Source: Actinomycetales bacterium
GTDB taxonomy: Bacteria > Actinomycetota > Actinomycetes > Actinomycetales > Kineosporiaceae
Assembly (NCBI GenBank): GCA_012719445.1
Contig: JAAYAH010000049.1
Coordinates: forward strand, 1 to 64,000
Direction of reading: 5' to 3'
Length of the DNA stretch: 64,000 nucleotides
Below are positions 49,906-59,484 of the stretch, piece after piece. The number at the start of each line of letters is the position of its first letter. The stretch's first letter is position 1. Both the position numbers and the translations under genes were made by a program. The notes under the pieces were generated by a model. It had not been told where the DNA came from and did no database searches. It saw nothing but the letters and a program-made list of their open reading frames with translations.

Positions 49906-50220
49906 ATGCTTGTCGTCCACGTCCACGTCCGCGTCCTCGCCGACCGCACCGAGGACTTCCTCGCCGCCTCCCTCGCCAACGCCGCCGCCTCGCTGGAGGA
50001 GCCGGGAGTGCTCCGGTTCGACGTCCTCGTCGACGAGGCCGACCCCACCCACGTCGTGCTCAACGAGGTCTACCTCGACGCCGCGGCCGCCGCGGCGCAC
50101 AAGGACACCGCGCACTACGCCGTCTGGCGGGACACGGTCGCGGAGATGATGGCCGAGCCCCGGTCGGCGGAGAAGTACTCGGCCGCCTTCCCGGCCGAGC
50201 GCGAGCGCTGGGCGAGCTGA
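49906..50220 (+). CDS. Antibiotic-biosynthesis monooxygenase (ABM/quinol monooxygenase-like)
   Basis: This 104-residue single-domain protein shows the ABM pattern: VVHVHVRVLADRTEDFLAA at the start, EEPGVLRFDVLVDEADPTHVVLNEVYLDAAAAAAHKDTAHYAVWRDTVAEMM in the middle. YgiN-type relatives act on quinols or aromatic substrates, or degrade haem. ATG at 49906 follows the preceding stop by 23 bases. The iron-ADH gene starts 5 bases after its stop. Confidence 0.85.
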   Translation: MLVVHVHVRVLADRTEDFLAASLANAAASLEEPGVLRFDVLVDEADPTHVVLNEVYLDAAAAAAHKDTAHYAVWRDTVAEMMAEPRSAEKYSAAFPAERERWAS

Positions 50221-50225
50221 GCCCG

Positions 50226-51374
50226 TTGGCCGTCTCCTTCGAGTTCGCGACCGCGGGCCGGATCCTGTTCGGGGCCGGCAGGGCGGAGCAGTTGCCCGGC
50301 CTGGTCGACGGGCTGGGTACCCGGGCCCTGCTGTGCACCGGCGCCCACCCCGAGCGGCATGCGGGCCTCCTGGCCGGCCTGGCGATGCCGACCGAGGTCG
50401 TCCCGGTCCCCGGGGAGCCGACCGTCGCCGACGCCAGGGCCGCGACCGAGACCGCCCGTGCTCACGGCGCCGACCTCGTGATCGCCGTCGGCGGCGGCAG
50501 CGTCCTCGACCTGGCCAAGACCGTCGCCGCGCTGCTGGGTACCGGCTGCGACCCGCTGGACCACCTCGAGGTCCCCGGCGGGGGGCGGCCGGTGACCGCC
50601 TCGGTCCCGTGCGTCGCCGTCCCGACGACCTCGGGCACCGGGTCGGAGGTGACCGCGAACGCCGTGCTGAACTCCCCGCAGCACGGGGTGAAGGCGAGCC
50701 TGCGCGGACCGGCGATGCTGCCGCGGCTCGCCGTCGTCGACCCGCTGCTCACCCTGGGCTGCCCGCCGGAGGTCACCGCCTCCAGCGGTCTCGACGCGCT
50801 CACCCAGTGCCTCGAACCGCTCGTCTCGGTGCTGGCCACCCCGCTGACCGACGGCCTGGCCAGGGAGGGGCTGGCGCGGGCGGCCGCCGGACTGCGTCGG
50901 GCGCACCGGGACGGCTCCGACGTCGAGGCCCGCACCGACATGGCGGTGTGCAGCGTGCTCGGCGGGATCTCGCTGGCCAACGCGAAGCTCGGCGCGGTGC
51001 ACGCCTTCGCCGGCGTCGTCGGCGGGCTGGTCGACGTGCCGCACGGGATGGCCTGCGCCGCGCTGCTGGCGCCCTCGGTCGAGGTGAACGTGCGCGCTCT
51101 GCGCGAGCGCGACCCCGACGGCCCGGGGCTGCGCAGGTTCACGGAGGTGGCCCGGATCCTCACCGGCCGGGGTGACGCGCGACCGGAGGACGGCGTGGCC
51201 TGGATCACCGAGACCGTCGCCCGGCTCGACGTGCCCGGGCTCGGGGCCTTCGGTCTGGCCGCCGACCGGGCCGACGAGGTGGCCGCGGCCGCGGGGCGGG
51301 CGGGGAGCATGCGGGGCAACCCGATCGTGCTGACCGCGGCCGAACTGCGCGAGGTCATCGCCTCCGCCCGCTGA
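50226..51374 (+). CDS. Iron-containing alcohol dehydrogenase / maleylacetate-reductase-like
   Basis: The 382-residue protein has the group III ADH fold: VIAVGGGSVLDLAKTVAALL for NAD(P), PTTSGTGSEVTANAVL, SSGLDALTQCLE, GAVHAFAGVVGGLVDVPHGMACA. Metal ligands D and two His are present; the position normally His in DALTH is Gln. The neighbour ABM protein suggests an aromatic-degradation step such as maleylacetate reduction, but the true substrate is unknown. The start is uncertain: the only in-frame candidate near the beginning is TTG at 50226. Confidence 0.85.
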   Translation: MAVSFEFATAGRILFGAGRAEQLPGLVDGLGTRALLCTGAHPERHAGLLAGLAMPTEVVPVPGEPTVADARAATETARAHGADLVIAVGGGSVLDLAKTVAALLGTGCDPLDHLEVPGGGRPVTASVPCVAVPTTSGTGSEVTANAVLNSPQHGVKASLRGPAMLPRLAVVDPLLTLGCPPEVTASSGLDALTQCLEPLVSVLATPLTDGLAREGLARAAAGLRRAHRDGSDVEARTDMAVCSVLGGISLANAKLGAVHAFAGVVGGLVDVPHGMACAALLAPSVEVNVRALRERDPDGPGLRRFTEVARILTGRGDARPEDGVAWITETVARLDVPGLGAFGLAADRADEVAAAAGRAGSMRGNPIVLTAAELREVIASAR

Positions 51375-51384
51375 CCCGGGACCG

Positions 51385-51777
51385 TCAGCGCACCAGCCGG
51401 TCCAGGAGCCGGGCGAGCTGTCGGCGCGGGTCGTCGGTCAGACCGGCGTGGACGGGGGACGGCTGGACGACGGTGCTCCGCGGCGCGGTGAGCCAGCCGA
51501 ACCGCACCCGGGGCGGCTCGCCGGCCGCCGCGCCGCCGTCCGCCGTCCCGGCGCACACCGCGCGCACGCCGTCGAGGGCCGCGGCGACCGCTCCGAGGTC
51601 GACCGCGGCGGAGAGGCAGCGCAGCCGGGACTCCTCGACGTGCACGGCGCAGTCGAGGAAGTCCTCGGTCGCGCAGTACAGCAGCACCCCGACGTTGGCG
51701 AACTCGCCGCGGTCCACCCGGGGGACGACCCGCAGCAGCGCGTACTCGTAGGGGACCCGGAGGTCCGCGCCGGTCAC
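51385..51777 (-). CDS. DUF3037 protein paired with HipA-like kinase
   Basis: The 130-residue protein begins with DLRVPYEYALLRVVPRVDRGEFANVGVLLYC, the DUF3037 hallmark. A Cys-containing strand (FLDCAVHVEESRLRCL) and a C-terminal helical part (ARLLDRLV) follow. Function is unknown, but DUF3037 genes sit downstream of HipA-family kinases in many bacteria. GTG at 51777 overlaps the stop of the kinase gene by 4 bases, so the two are co-translated. Confidence 0.85.
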   Translation of the reverse strand: MTGADLRVPYEYALLRVVPRVDRGEFANVGVLLYCATEDFLDCAVHVEESRLRCLSAAVDLGAVAAALDGVRAVCAGTADGGAAAGEPPRVRFGWLTAPRSTVVQPSPVHAGLTDDPRRQLARLLDRLVR

Positions 51778-52595
51778 GCCGGCACCGCCCGCGCGCCGCC
51801 GGTGGCGACCGGCCCCCCGGCTACCGGCCGCCACGGCCGGTCGCCCTCCAGCCGCGGCAGCAGGTACTCCAGGTAGCGGTCCCGCGAGGCGGCCGCCGAG
51901 GGCTCCCGACCGGCCAGGACCGCGGCGTCGACCAGCCACTCGTCCGGGACGAGACCGAGCACGGCGGCCAGCAGTTCGGGGGTGACCCGGGCCGCGAGCC
52001 GGGTGTCGACGTCGGCGAGGGCTTCGGCGTCCAGCCCGGCGAACACCGGGGCGAGCGCGTGCCCGGAGAGGTCGTAGACCCGTCCCGACCAGGCGGCCGC
52101 CGGTGGCCAGGCGTGCTGGAAGACGAGCGCGGCGCCGTGGTCGACGGCCCACAGCTCCCGGTGCCAGACCAGGAGGTTGGGGTTGCGCCAGGTGCGGTCG
52201 ACGTTGGCGGTGTAGGCGTCGAGCCAGGCGACGGCGGCGGCCTCCGCGACGGGCGGGCGCCAGCGCACCCCGTCGTAGCCGACCGCGCCGGGCAGGAAGT
52301 CCATGCCGAGGTTGAGCCCGACGCTCGCGGCGAGCAGGTCCTGGACCTCCTCGTCGGGTTCGTGCCGGGCGATCTCCTGCTCGAACGCGACCAGCACGAG
52401 CTCGGGCACCCGCAGACCGAGCGCGCGGGCCAGCTCGCCGACGACGACCTCGGCGATCAACGCGGCCGTGCCCTGACCCGCTCCCCGGAACTTGGTGACG
52501 TAGGTGCCCTCGTCGTCCGCCTCGACGATCCCCGGCAGTGAGCCGCCCTCGCGCAGGGCCGTCACGTAGCAGGTCGCCCGGACCGTTCGCAGCAT
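51774..52595 (-). CDS. HipA-family serine/threonine kinase-like protein
   Basis: This 273-residue protein has the short, N-terminally reduced HipA fold: GTYVTKFRGAGQGTAALIAEVVVGELARALGLRVPE, GMDFLP, then the catalytic region AYTANVDRTWRNPNLLVWHRELWAVDHGAALVF with the Asp/Asn pair and a DHG in place of DFG. It lacks the N-terminal Couple_hipA part. HipA kinases phosphorylate aminoacyl-tRNA synthetases or other targets in toxin-antitoxin modules; DUF3037 may be the partner. No HipB-like antitoxin is present. Confidence 0.85.
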   Translation of the reverse strand: MLRTVRATCYVTALREGGSLPGIVEADDEGTYVTKFRGAGQGTAALIAEVVVGELARALGLRVPELVLVAFEQEIARHEPDEEVQDLLAASVGLNLGMDFLPGAVGYDGVRWRPPVAEAAAVAWLDAYTANVDRTWRNPNLLVWHRELWAVDHGAALVFQHAWPPAAAWSGRVYDLSGHALAPVFAGLDAEALADVDTRLAARVTPELLAAVLGLVPDEWLVDAAVLAGREPSAAASRDRYLEYLLPRLEGDRPWRPVAGGPVATGGARAVPA

Positions 52596-52724
52596 GACAC
52601 CGACCCTACGGCGATGAGGTGTAGGTCACGGCCACCGCCGTAACCTCGACGGCCGCGCCCCCGTCATAGGGGTGCCGGCACGGCGCGGGACCAGCCGGCC
52701 CGATCTCGTCCGCGGAGGACACCA

Positions 52725-54134
52725 GTGCAGACCCAGCCGTCCCCAGGGGGGCCGTCCCGCCGGGCCGTCGTCGCGGGGCTCCTCGGCGCCGCGCTGGCCG
52801 CCGGCTGCGAGGGCTCCGACGGGGGAGCGCGGGAAACCCCCTCGGCAGGCGGAGCGGCCCCGACCGGGACGGCGACCGGCTCCGTCACCACCTCCCCGGC
52901 AGCCTCCGGAGCCCCGCAGCGGCTGCGCATGGGCGTCAACTACGTGCCGTCGGAACACTGGTGGTACTCGTGGACGAACTGGCGTCCCTCGTCGCTGGCC
53001 GCGGACCTGGAGAGCATCGCGTCCCTCGGCCTCGACCACATCCGGATCATGTGCATGTGGCCCGAGTTCCAGCCGAACCAGGCCTTCGTCTCGGCGGAGC
53101 TGATCTCCCGGCTGGTGACGCTGCTCGACCTGGCGGACGACGCCGGGCTCGACGTCGAGGTCACCGTGTTCAACGGGGCGGTGAGCGGGTTCCTGTTCCT
53201 CCCGTCGTGGCTGCTCGACCGCGCCGGGGACCCCATGGTGCGCGACTTCCTCACCGACCCCGGGATCCTCGACGCCGAGCGTGCCCTGCTCACCGCCCTG
53301 GCGAAGGCGGTGGGCCGGCACCCGCGCTTCCTCGGCTTCGACCTCTCCAACGAGCTCCACTGGGCGGTGATCCCCACTCTCGGTCGGGTCCATCCGGTGG
53401 ACGGGGACGCCTGGCACACCGCGATGTTCGCCCATGCCGAGCGGGTGGCTCCGGGGAAGCTGCACGTCAGCGGGATCGACCACCACCCGTGGCTATCCGG
53501 GGAGGTGTTCAGCAGGGAGGGGCTGGCGACCTCCGGCACCGCAACCGCCGTGCACACCTGGCCGGGCTGGACCGAGGTCATCCAGACCTACGGGCCGCTG
53601 TCGACGCCGTCCGTGCACTACTCCGAGTACTACGTGGAGTTCGTCAAGGCCTTCCACACCGACCCGGGGCGGAGGGTGTGGCTGGAGGAGACCGGCATCT
53701 CCCGGCAGTGGGCTCCCCTCGCCGACCACCCCGAGTGGGCGGAGCGGACCATCCGCAACGCGGCGAGCTGCGGGAACCTCCTCGGGGTGACCTGGTGGTG
53801 CTCCCACGACCTGAACCCCGACCTGACCGGGTTCGTCGCCCTGGAGTACGACCTCGGCCTGATGACCAACGACCGCAGGGTCAAGTCCCTCGGCAGGCGG
53901 GTCGCCCGGCTGGCCGGGGAGTACGCGGACACGCCGCCGCGGCCGATGGAGCGTCCGGTGGCGCTCGCCGTCCCGGACGGCACCGGGTCGGGGGCGGCCT
54001 TCCTGGAACCGTTCATGCGGCTGGTGGAGGCGGGGGTGCGGCCCGCGGTCGTGCTGGCGTCGCGGGCGACCGACGCCGAGTACCTCGCCTCGCGGGGGAT
54101 CGAGCAGGTGCTGACCCTGGACGAGGTCCCGTGA
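52725..54134 (+). CDS. Secreted GH5-like glycosidase lipoprotein
   Basis: The 469-residue protein starts with a twin-arginine-like segment (SRRAVVAGLLGAALAAGCEG) and a lipobox Cys near residue 28. A Gly/Thr/Ala linker follows, then a beta/alpha-barrel: MGVNYVPSEHWWYSW, DHIRIMCMWPEFQPNQ, FDLSNELHW with the acid/base Glu, and VWLEETGISRQW with the second catalytic Glu. These match clan GH-A. A cellulase, mannanase or 1,4-beta-xylosidase-like role is plausible. The start is GTG at 52725. It shares a terminator with the convergent esterase gene. Confidence 0.82.
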   Translation: MQTQPSPGGPSRRAVVAGLLGAALAAGCEGSDGGARETPSAGGAAPTGTATGSVTTSPAASGAPQRLRMGVNYVPSEHWWYSWTNWRPSSLAADLESIASLGLDHIRIMCMWPEFQPNQAFVSAELISRLVTLLDLADDAGLDVEVTVFNGAVSGFLFLPSWLLDRAGDPMVRDFLTDPGILDAERALLTALAKAVGRHPRFLGFDLSNELHWAVIPTLGRVHPVDGDAWHTAMFAHAERVAPGKLHVSGIDHHPWLSGEVFSREGLATSGTATAVHTWPGWTEVIQTYGPLSTPSVHYSEYYVEFVKAFHTDPGRRVWLEETGISRQWAPLADHPEWAERTIRNAASCGNLLGVTWWCSHDLNPDLTGFVALEYDLGLMTNDRRVKSLGRRVARLAGEYADTPPRPMERPVALAVPDGTGSGAAFLEPFMRLVEAGVRPAVVLASRATDAEYLASRGIEQVLTLDEVP

Positions 54135-54137
54135 CCT

Positions 54138-54180
54138 GTGCCGGACCCGCCCGGCGCAGGGGGCCGGGCGGGTCCGGCAC
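54138..54180. terminator. 17-bp stem hairpin terminator between convergent genes
   Basis: A perfect 17-base inverted repeat (54138-54154 and 54164-54180) with a 9-base loop lies directly after the stop codon of the glycosidase gene and before the convergent esterase end. Confidence 0.8.
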
Positions 54181-54237
54181 GGCGGGAGGAGGGCTCAGGG
54201 GACCCGGCGGGTCAGCCGGTCCCCGTCCGGTCGACCG

Positions 54238-55422
54238 TCAGCCCTGGGCCAGTCGGTCGATCATGAACGGGATCAGGTGCTGGACGATCCGTTCCGGGAT
54301 CTGGTCGTCATGGGTGCCCTGGTAGGGGGCCTCGGTGACCGGGATGTCCGCCTCGCGCAGCAGTTCGGCGAAGTAGTGGCAGCCGGGCGGGATCCAGGTG
54401 TAGCCGTCGTTGCGCCCGTAGTCGATGCCGATGCCGCGCAGCCCGCGCAGGGCGTCGCCGTAGCGCTCGATCTTGCCGGGCAGGTCGCCGAACCCGGCGT
54501 CCCACTCCTTCCACACCGCGTCGTCGCGGACGATCTTTCCCGAGGAGTCGCGGTGGAACGGGTAGCGGAACAGGGTGTCCAGGGACGGGTCTCCGGCGTA
54601 GGCGAGCCCGTAGGCGACGGCGAACTGCGCGTTCTCGCCACCGGGGATCAGCCCGCTCAGTTCGCCCCAGCGCTGCTCGACCGCCACCGGCTCGACCTCC
54701 TCGAGCGCCGCGACGACACCCTCCACCTCGTCCCCGGCGAAGCGGGCCTCCTTCCCCTTCTCGTCGAAGAGGCCGGGGCTGAGGGCGTAGACGGCGCCGA
54801 AGACGTCCGGGCGGTGCAGGGCGAGGTTGATCGCTCCCGAGCCGCCCATGGAGTGACCGGAGATCCCGCGGGATGCGGCCTCGGGGATGGTCGGGTAGGT
54901 GGCGTCCACGTAGCCGACCAGGTCCTCCGCGATGGCGTCCGCCCAGTCGCCGGTCACGGGGGAGTTGGTGTAGAAGCTGCCGCCCGGCGCGTTGGCTCCG
55001 CCGGCGAAGACCAGGACGGGGGCCTTCGCCGCGTCCGGAGCCGACTCCGGGTTGGCCGTCAGCTCGGTGACGACCGGGTCGCGGAGGTAGTCGACGGAGC
55101 CGCCGAACCCGGCCAGCACGTAGACCGACGGCCGGCGTTCGCCGGAGTCCGCGAGTCCGGTCGGGACCAGCACCGCCGCCTCGACCATGGGCGGATCGCC
55201 GAACAGGTTGCTGGCAATCGACGGCGCGGAGACCAGGCAGTCGTACGCCTGGTACCCGGGGGCTGAGGGGGACGGCCCCTGGCAGGTGGTCGCCGGGGCG
55301 GACGCGTGGGCAGCCGACGGCGTGGTCGTCCCCGATCCGTCGCCGGAGCCCGAGCATCCGGCGAGGGCGGTGACAAGGGCGGTGGCGACGAGGACCCGCA
55401 GAGCGCTGCGCCGAGCTGTCAT
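54238..55422 (-). CDS. Secreted alpha/beta-hydrolase esterase lipoprotein
   Basis: The 394-residue protein has a lipobox ALAGC (Cys near 22), then an esterase D/mycolyltransferase-like alpha/beta-hydrolase: VYVLAGFGGSVDYL, the nucleophile elbow GHSMGGSGAINLALHRPDVF (Ser in GHSMG), IDYGRNDGY with the acid region, and a histidine near the end in YQGTHDDQI. It probably hydrolyses an ester outside the cell. ATG at 55422 has GAGGAG upstream. It converges on the glycosidase gene, and the two share a hairpin. Upstream lies a tRNA-like remnant. Confidence 0.85.
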   Translation of the reverse strand: MTARRSALRVLVATALVTALAGCSGSGDGSGTTTPSAAHASAPATTCQGPSPSAPGYQAYDCLVSAPSIASNLFGDPPMVEAAVLVPTGLADSGERRPSVYVLAGFGGSVDYLRDPVVTELTANPESAPDAAKAPVLVFAGGANAPGGSFYTNSPVTGDWADAIAEDLVGYVDATYPTIPEAASRGISGHSMGGSGAINLALHRPDVFGAVYALSPGLFDEKGKEARFAGDEVEGVVAALEEVEPVAVEQRWGELSGLIPGGENAQFAVAYGLAYAGDPSLDTLFRYPFHRDSSGKIVRDDAVWKEWDAGFGDLPGKIERYGDALRGLRGIGIDYGRNDGYTWIPPGCHYFAELLREADIPVTEAPYQGTHDDQIPERIVQHLIPFMIDRLAQG

Positions 55423-55548
55423 GACTCCTCCTCGAGATCCGGCTCTCGAATGACCGGACAACGAGGCACGGGGTTCTGCCCGCCGCTGGTGATCTTCATC
55501 ACGTGCCGCACCGGTCGCTCTCGCGCCGCCCCCCCGCCGGTCACCGGG

Positions 55549-55615
55549 TGGCCATCCGCGGACTCGAACCGCGGGCCGTCCTGGTGGAGCTGGAGGCAGC
55601 CGGACCTCTATGGCC
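55549..55615 (-). other. Degenerate tRNA-like remnant
   Basis: Reading the minus strand, GGCCATA (55609-55615) pairs with GATGGCC at the 3' side through six positions with one mismatch. GAGG-CCTC forms a D-like stem, and CGCGG-TTCGAGT-CCGCG gives an intact T arm, followed by ACC. The part between D and T arms is about 7 bases too short and does not fold into an anticodon stem, so no amino acid can be named. It looks like a decayed tRNA or an old attachment-site scar. Confidence 0.3.
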
Positions 55616-55699
55616 AGCCGCACCCTAGCGACGGCCGGGGACCCCCTCGCGGTCGAAGGTCCCGGCTGCCGCCCTGGTCGACCCGGCTGCCGCCCCGGC

Positions 55700-56305
55700 T
55701 CAGGCCTCCGGGTCCGTGAGCGCGGCGATGACGGCGAGCAGCGGGCCGACCTGGTGTTCCGGGACCTCGTACCGCCCCCGGTCGCACGGCCGGATCCATC
55801 CCTCGGCGAGCAGCGGGCGCAGGTGGTGGTAGAGCTGTCCGGAGCTCCCGACCCCGGGCAGGCAGGCGAGAGCGGCGACGCTGCGGGCGCCCCGCAGCAC
55901 CTCGCGCAGCAGCCGGAGCCGGACCGGGTGGGCCAGCGCGGCGGCCCGGTCCGCCACGACGGCCCAGTCCAGGTCGAGCAGGGTGGTGGCGGGCTGCTCC
56001 CGCTCCCAGGAGACGCGCCCTCCGCGGGGCAGCCGCACCCCGCTGACCAGGAGGACGCCTCCCGGCCTGCCGTGACGACGGCGCAGGTCAGCCGGGGTGA
56101 CCGGCGGCGGGTCCCTCGGCTCGTCGGGCGGGTCGGCTGCCCCGACGCCGGGCGCGGGCTCGTCAGGGCAGGGACCGGCGCGGACGGCGTCCGGGTCGCG
56201 GGCGCCGAGGGCGGTCTCGACGGCGGAGAGGCGGGCCTCGAGCTCGGTGAGGCGTCGCTGGACCGCCTCGTCCGGCTCCTGTCTCGCAGAGCGTCCCTTG
56301 GGCAC
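55700..56305 (-). CDS. ArsR-like winged-helix regulator
   Basis: The 201-residue protein has an N-terminal coiled coil (EAVQRRLTELEARLSAVETAL), a Pro/Asp linker and a C-terminal winged helix (about 115-200): LAHPVRLRLLREVLRGARSVAALACLPGVGSSGQLYHHLRPLLAEGWI plus a wing ending in GRYEVPE. The HPVRLRLL start is typical of ArsR relatives. It starts with GTG at 56305, divergent from the phosphate transporter gene, which it may control. No metal-binding Cys are seen. Confidence 0.85.
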   Translation of the reverse strand: MPKGRSARQEPDEAVQRRLTELEARLSAVETALGARDPDAVRAGPCPDEPAPGVGAADPPDEPRDPPPVTPADLRRRHGRPGGVLLVSGVRLPRGGRVSWEREQPATTLLDLDWAVVADRAAALAHPVRLRLLREVLRGARSVAALACLPGVGSSGQLYHHLRPLLAEGWIRPCDRGRYEVPEHQVGPLLAVIAALTDPEA

Positions 56306-56452
56306 GATCCGACGTTACGGAATTACGAACTTCTTGATAAGTGACGCGGCCCGCAGGATGAACAGCTGGTTAACGAATCTCGAACTGGGCCCCTCCCGCT
56401 GACATGCTGACCGCGGTCGCCCTCGGAGGGTGGACCCGATCTTGGAGGATCC

Positions 56453-57751
56453 GTGGACCTGCTGTTCCTGAGCGTCGTCGCGCTCGCGGGGCTGGCGCTG
56501 CTCTTCGACTTCACCAACGGGTTCATGGACGCGGCCAACTCGATCGCGACCGTCGTCGCGACCCGGGTGATGTCGGTGCGCGTGGCCGTCTGGTTCAGTG
56601 CGACATTCAACTTCCTGGCCTACTTCTTCGTCGGCACGGCGGTCGCCAACACCGTCGCGAAGACGGTCGAGTCCGGCGAGGCCGGGGTCGCCGTGGTCTT
56701 CGGCGCCCTGGTGGCGGCCATCGGCTGGAACTTCCTCGCCTGGCACCGCGGCATCCCGTCCTCCTCCAGCCACGCCATCATCGGCGGGCTCATCGGGGCG
56801 GGGGTGGCCGCAGGCGGCCTCGGCGCCGTGAACTGGCACAACGCCGGGATGACGGTCGCAGCGATCTTCGTCTCGCCGATGGTCGCCTTCGCCATCGCCG
56901 CCCTCGCCACCGGGCTGGTGAGCATCCTCCAGCGCCTCACCGGGTGGGGGGACGACGCAAAGCCGTTCCGCGGGATGCAGGTCGTCTCGGCGGCCGCCGT
57001 CTCCTTCGGGCACGGTGCCAACGACGCGCAGAAGACCATGGGCATCATCGCCGCGCTGTTCGTCGCGGCCGGGTACGTCGACGTCCCGCAGGGGTCCGAC
57101 GCCCTGCCGGTGCCGTGGTGGGTGGCCATCGCCGCCTACGCGGCCATCGCCCTCGGCACCGTCTGGGGCGGGTGGCGCATCATCCGCACCATGGGACTCC
57201 GGCTGACCAGCCTGAACGCCCGCACCGGCGTCGCGGCCAACATCGGCGCCACCACCGCGATCTTCGGGGCGACGGCCCTCGGGGTCCCCATCTCCACGAC
57301 CCACGCCGCCGCCTCGTCGGTGGTCGGTGCCGGGACGGCGGGTCGGAGGGGGACCAACTGGCGGTGCGTCGGCGAGATGGCGATCGCCTGGGTGGTCACC
57401 ATCCCGGCGACCTGCACCGTGGGGTTCGTCCTGTACCACCTGTCCCAGCTCGGCCCGATCCTGACCTGGCTGACCCTCGGACCGTTGCTCGTCGGTCTCT
57501 CGGCGGCGATCCTCTGGGCCATCACCCACGCCGTGGGCGCCCAGGAGATCGAGGCCGAGGTGAGCGCGGCCGCCGACGCGTCCGTTCCGGGGATCGCGTG
57601 CCTCCCGGTCGGGGCGGAGCTCGCCACGGGGCTGGTCGGCCCGCTCGGTCCTGGCTCGCTGGGGCCGGAGGACCTGGTCGCCGAGGCACTGGTCGCCGAC
57701 GCCCTCGACGGGTTCGGGGAACCGGCCGCACCCCAGCCGCACGCCGTCTGA
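56453..57751 (+). CDS. pit: Low-affinity inorganic phosphate transporter Pit
   Basis: The 432-residue protein has about ten membrane helices with the two inverted PHO4 repeats: [14 protein letters not shown] near residue 20 and [14 protein letters not shown] near residue 185, both with the Asn-Asp signature. It moves metal phosphate with protons. A long cytosolic C-terminal tail (about 360-432) is Ala/Leu/Gly-rich. GTG at 56453 follows GGAGGA by 5 bases. The divergent ArsR-like gene shares its 147-base promoter region. Confidence 0.92.
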   Translation: MDLLFLSVVALAGLALLFDFTNGFMDAANSIATVVATRVMSVRVAVWFSATFNFLAYFFVGTAVANTVAKTVESGEAGVAVVFGALVAAIGWNFLAWHRGIPSSSSHAIIGGLIGAGVAAGGLGAVNWHNAGMTVAAIFVSPMVAFAIAALATGLVSILQRLTGWGDDAKPFRGMQVVSAAAVSFGHGANDAQKTMGIIAALFVAAGYVDVPQGSDALPVPWWVAIAAYAAIALGTVWGGWRIIRTMGLRLTSLNARTGVAANIGATTAIFGATALGVPISTTHAAASSVVGAGTAGRRGTNWRCVGEMAIAWVVTIPATCTVGFVLYHLSQLGPILTWLTLGPLLVGLSAAILWAITHAVGAQEIEAEVSAAADASVPGIACLPVGAELATGLVGPLGPGSLGPEDLVAEALVADALDGFGEPAAPQPHAV

Positions 57752-57828
57752 CCCCGCGGCGCTGCCGAGGCACCCTGCCGGTCGGCTGGGTAAGGTGGGC
57801 GAACCGACCGAATGGAGCTGACCGCCCG

Positions 57829-59484
57829 GTGTCCGTCGATGACGGCCGAACCGCCGCCCTGACCACCGACGACGGCACGGCAGAGCGCCACGGGCACGGG
57901 CACCGTCTCGTCGTCGTCGCCAACCGACTGCCGGTCGACCGCAGGGAGGAGCCGGACGGCACCGAGTCCTGGGAGCCGAGCCCCGGTGGGCTGGTCGCGG
58001 CCCTGGAGCCGGTGATGCGGCTGCACGGCGGGGCGTGGATCGGCTGGACCGGGTCACCGGGTACCGCGCCCGAGCCGTTCGACGCCGCGGGGATGCGCCT
58101 GGTGCCCGTGCCGCTGGACGTGGCCGAGATCGCCGAGTACTACGAGGGCTTCTCCAACTCGACGCTCTGGCCGCTCTACCACGACGTGGTGGCCCGGCCG
58201 CGGTTCGAGCGGCGCTGGTGGGACTGCTACGTGCGGGTCAACCGGCGGTTCGCCGAGGTCGCGTCCGAGCAGGCCGCGGCAGGGGCGACGGTGTGGGTGC
58301 AGGACTACCAGCTGCAACTGGTGCCCCTCATGCTCCGCCGGGCCCGGCCCGACCTGCGCATCGGCTTCTTCAACCACATCCCGTTCCCGCCCTACGAGAT
58401 CTTCGCCCAGCTCCCCTGGCGGCGGCAGGTGCTCGACGGCCTGCTCGGGGCTGACCTGCTCGGCTTCCAGCGGCCGGCGGACGCCAACAACTTCCTCCGG
58501 GCCTGCCGCCGGATGGGCATGGTCACCCGGCGTGGCACCGTCCGGGTGGACGGCGACTACCGCCCGGCCGGCAGGCGGAGGGGCTCGGTCGCCCCCACCC
58601 GCGACGTGCACGTTGCGGCCCTGCCCATCTCCATCGACACCCGGTCCCTCGCCGAGCTGGCCGGCAGGGAGGACATCCGGCGCCGGGCGGCCGCGATCCG
58701 CACCGAACTGGGCAACCCCGAGGTGCTCCTGCTCGGGGTGGACCGGCTGGACTACACCAAGGGGATCCTGCACCGGCTGCAGGCCGTGGGGGAGCTCTTC
58801 GACGAGGGCAGGCTGCACGTCCCCGGAGCGGTGCTGGTCCAGGTGGCGACCCCCAGCAGGGAGCGGGTGGAGCAGTACCAGCAGATGCGCAGCGAGGTCG
58901 AGGTCACCGTCGGACGGATCAACGGCGAGCACGCCCAGCTCGGCCACCCCGCCGTGCACTACCTGCACCAGTCCCAGCCGCGGGAGGAGCTCGCGGCCCT
59001 CTACCTGGCGGCGGACGTGATGCTGGTGACCTCGCTCCGGGACGGGATGAACCTCGTCGCCAAGGAGTACGTCGCCTCGCGCAACGACGAGCTGGGAGCG
59101 CTGGTGCTCAGCGAGTTCACCGGGGCCGCCATCGAGCTGCCCCAGTCGTTCCTGGTCAACCCGCACGACATCGACGGGCTCAAGGACGCCATCGTCGCGG
59201 CGGCGACGGCGAGGCCGCGCGAGACGGCCCGGCGGATGCGGATGATGCGCAGGCGGGTCTTCGACTACGACGTGGCCCGCTGGGCCGAGGCGTTCCTGGC
59301 GGAGCTGGAGCGCAGCCACCGGCAGCCCCTGGCCGAACCCAGGGTGCTCGACGTCGCGGCGAGGGAGCGGTCCCTCCGCGACGGGGAGCCGGGCGGGCAG
59401 CAGGAGCACGACGACTTCGCGGCGCTCGAGGTCGACGGAAGTGAGCTGGAGCGCACCCTGCCGGACCTGGAGGCCCGCGGATGA
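57829..59484 (+). CDS. otsA: Trehalose-6-phosphate synthase
   Basis: OtsA joins NDP-glucose and glucose-6-phosphate. The 551-residue chain shows [10 protein letters not shown] with the first donor loop, the [14 protein letters not shown] and [10 protein letters not shown] segments, [11 protein letters not shown] of the donor site and [13 protein letters not shown] with the conserved Asp. A Glu/Arg-rich tail of about 60 residues follows the catalytic core. The start is GTG at 57829 with GGAG about 11 bases before it. Its stop overlaps the otsB ATG (ATGA). Confidence 0.94.
   Translation: MSVDDGRTAALTTDDGTAERHGHGHRLVVVANRLPVDRREEPDGTESWEPSPGGLVAALEPVMRLHGGAWIGWTGSPGTAPEPFDAAGMRLVPVPLDVAEIAEYYEGFSNSTLWPLYHDVVARPRFERRWWDCYVRVNRRFAEVASEQAAAGATVWVQDYQLQLVPLMLRRARPDLRIGFFNHIPFPPYEIFAQLPWRRQVLDGLLGADLLGFQRPADANNFLRACRRMGMVTRRGTVRVDGDYRPAGRRRGSVAPTRDVHVAALPISIDTRSLAELAGREDIRRRAAAIRTELGNPEVLLLGVDRLDYTKGILHRLQAVGELFDEGRLHVPGAVLVQVATPSRERVEQYQQMRSEVEVTVGRINGEHAQLGHPAVHYLHQSQPREELAALYLAADVMLVTSLRDGMNLVAKEYVASRNDELGALVLSEFTGAAIELPQSFLVNPHDIDGLKDAIVAAATARPRETARRMRMMRRRVFDYDVARWAEAFLAELERSHRQPLAEPRVLDVAARERSLRDGEPGGQQEHDDFAALEVDGSELERTLPDLEARG

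Noticed and set aside
56404-57828. Upstream in-frame extension of otsA through the pit gene
   Set aside because: The extension lies in another frame of pit and is Arg/Gly-rich. GTG at 57829 gives normal OtsA length.
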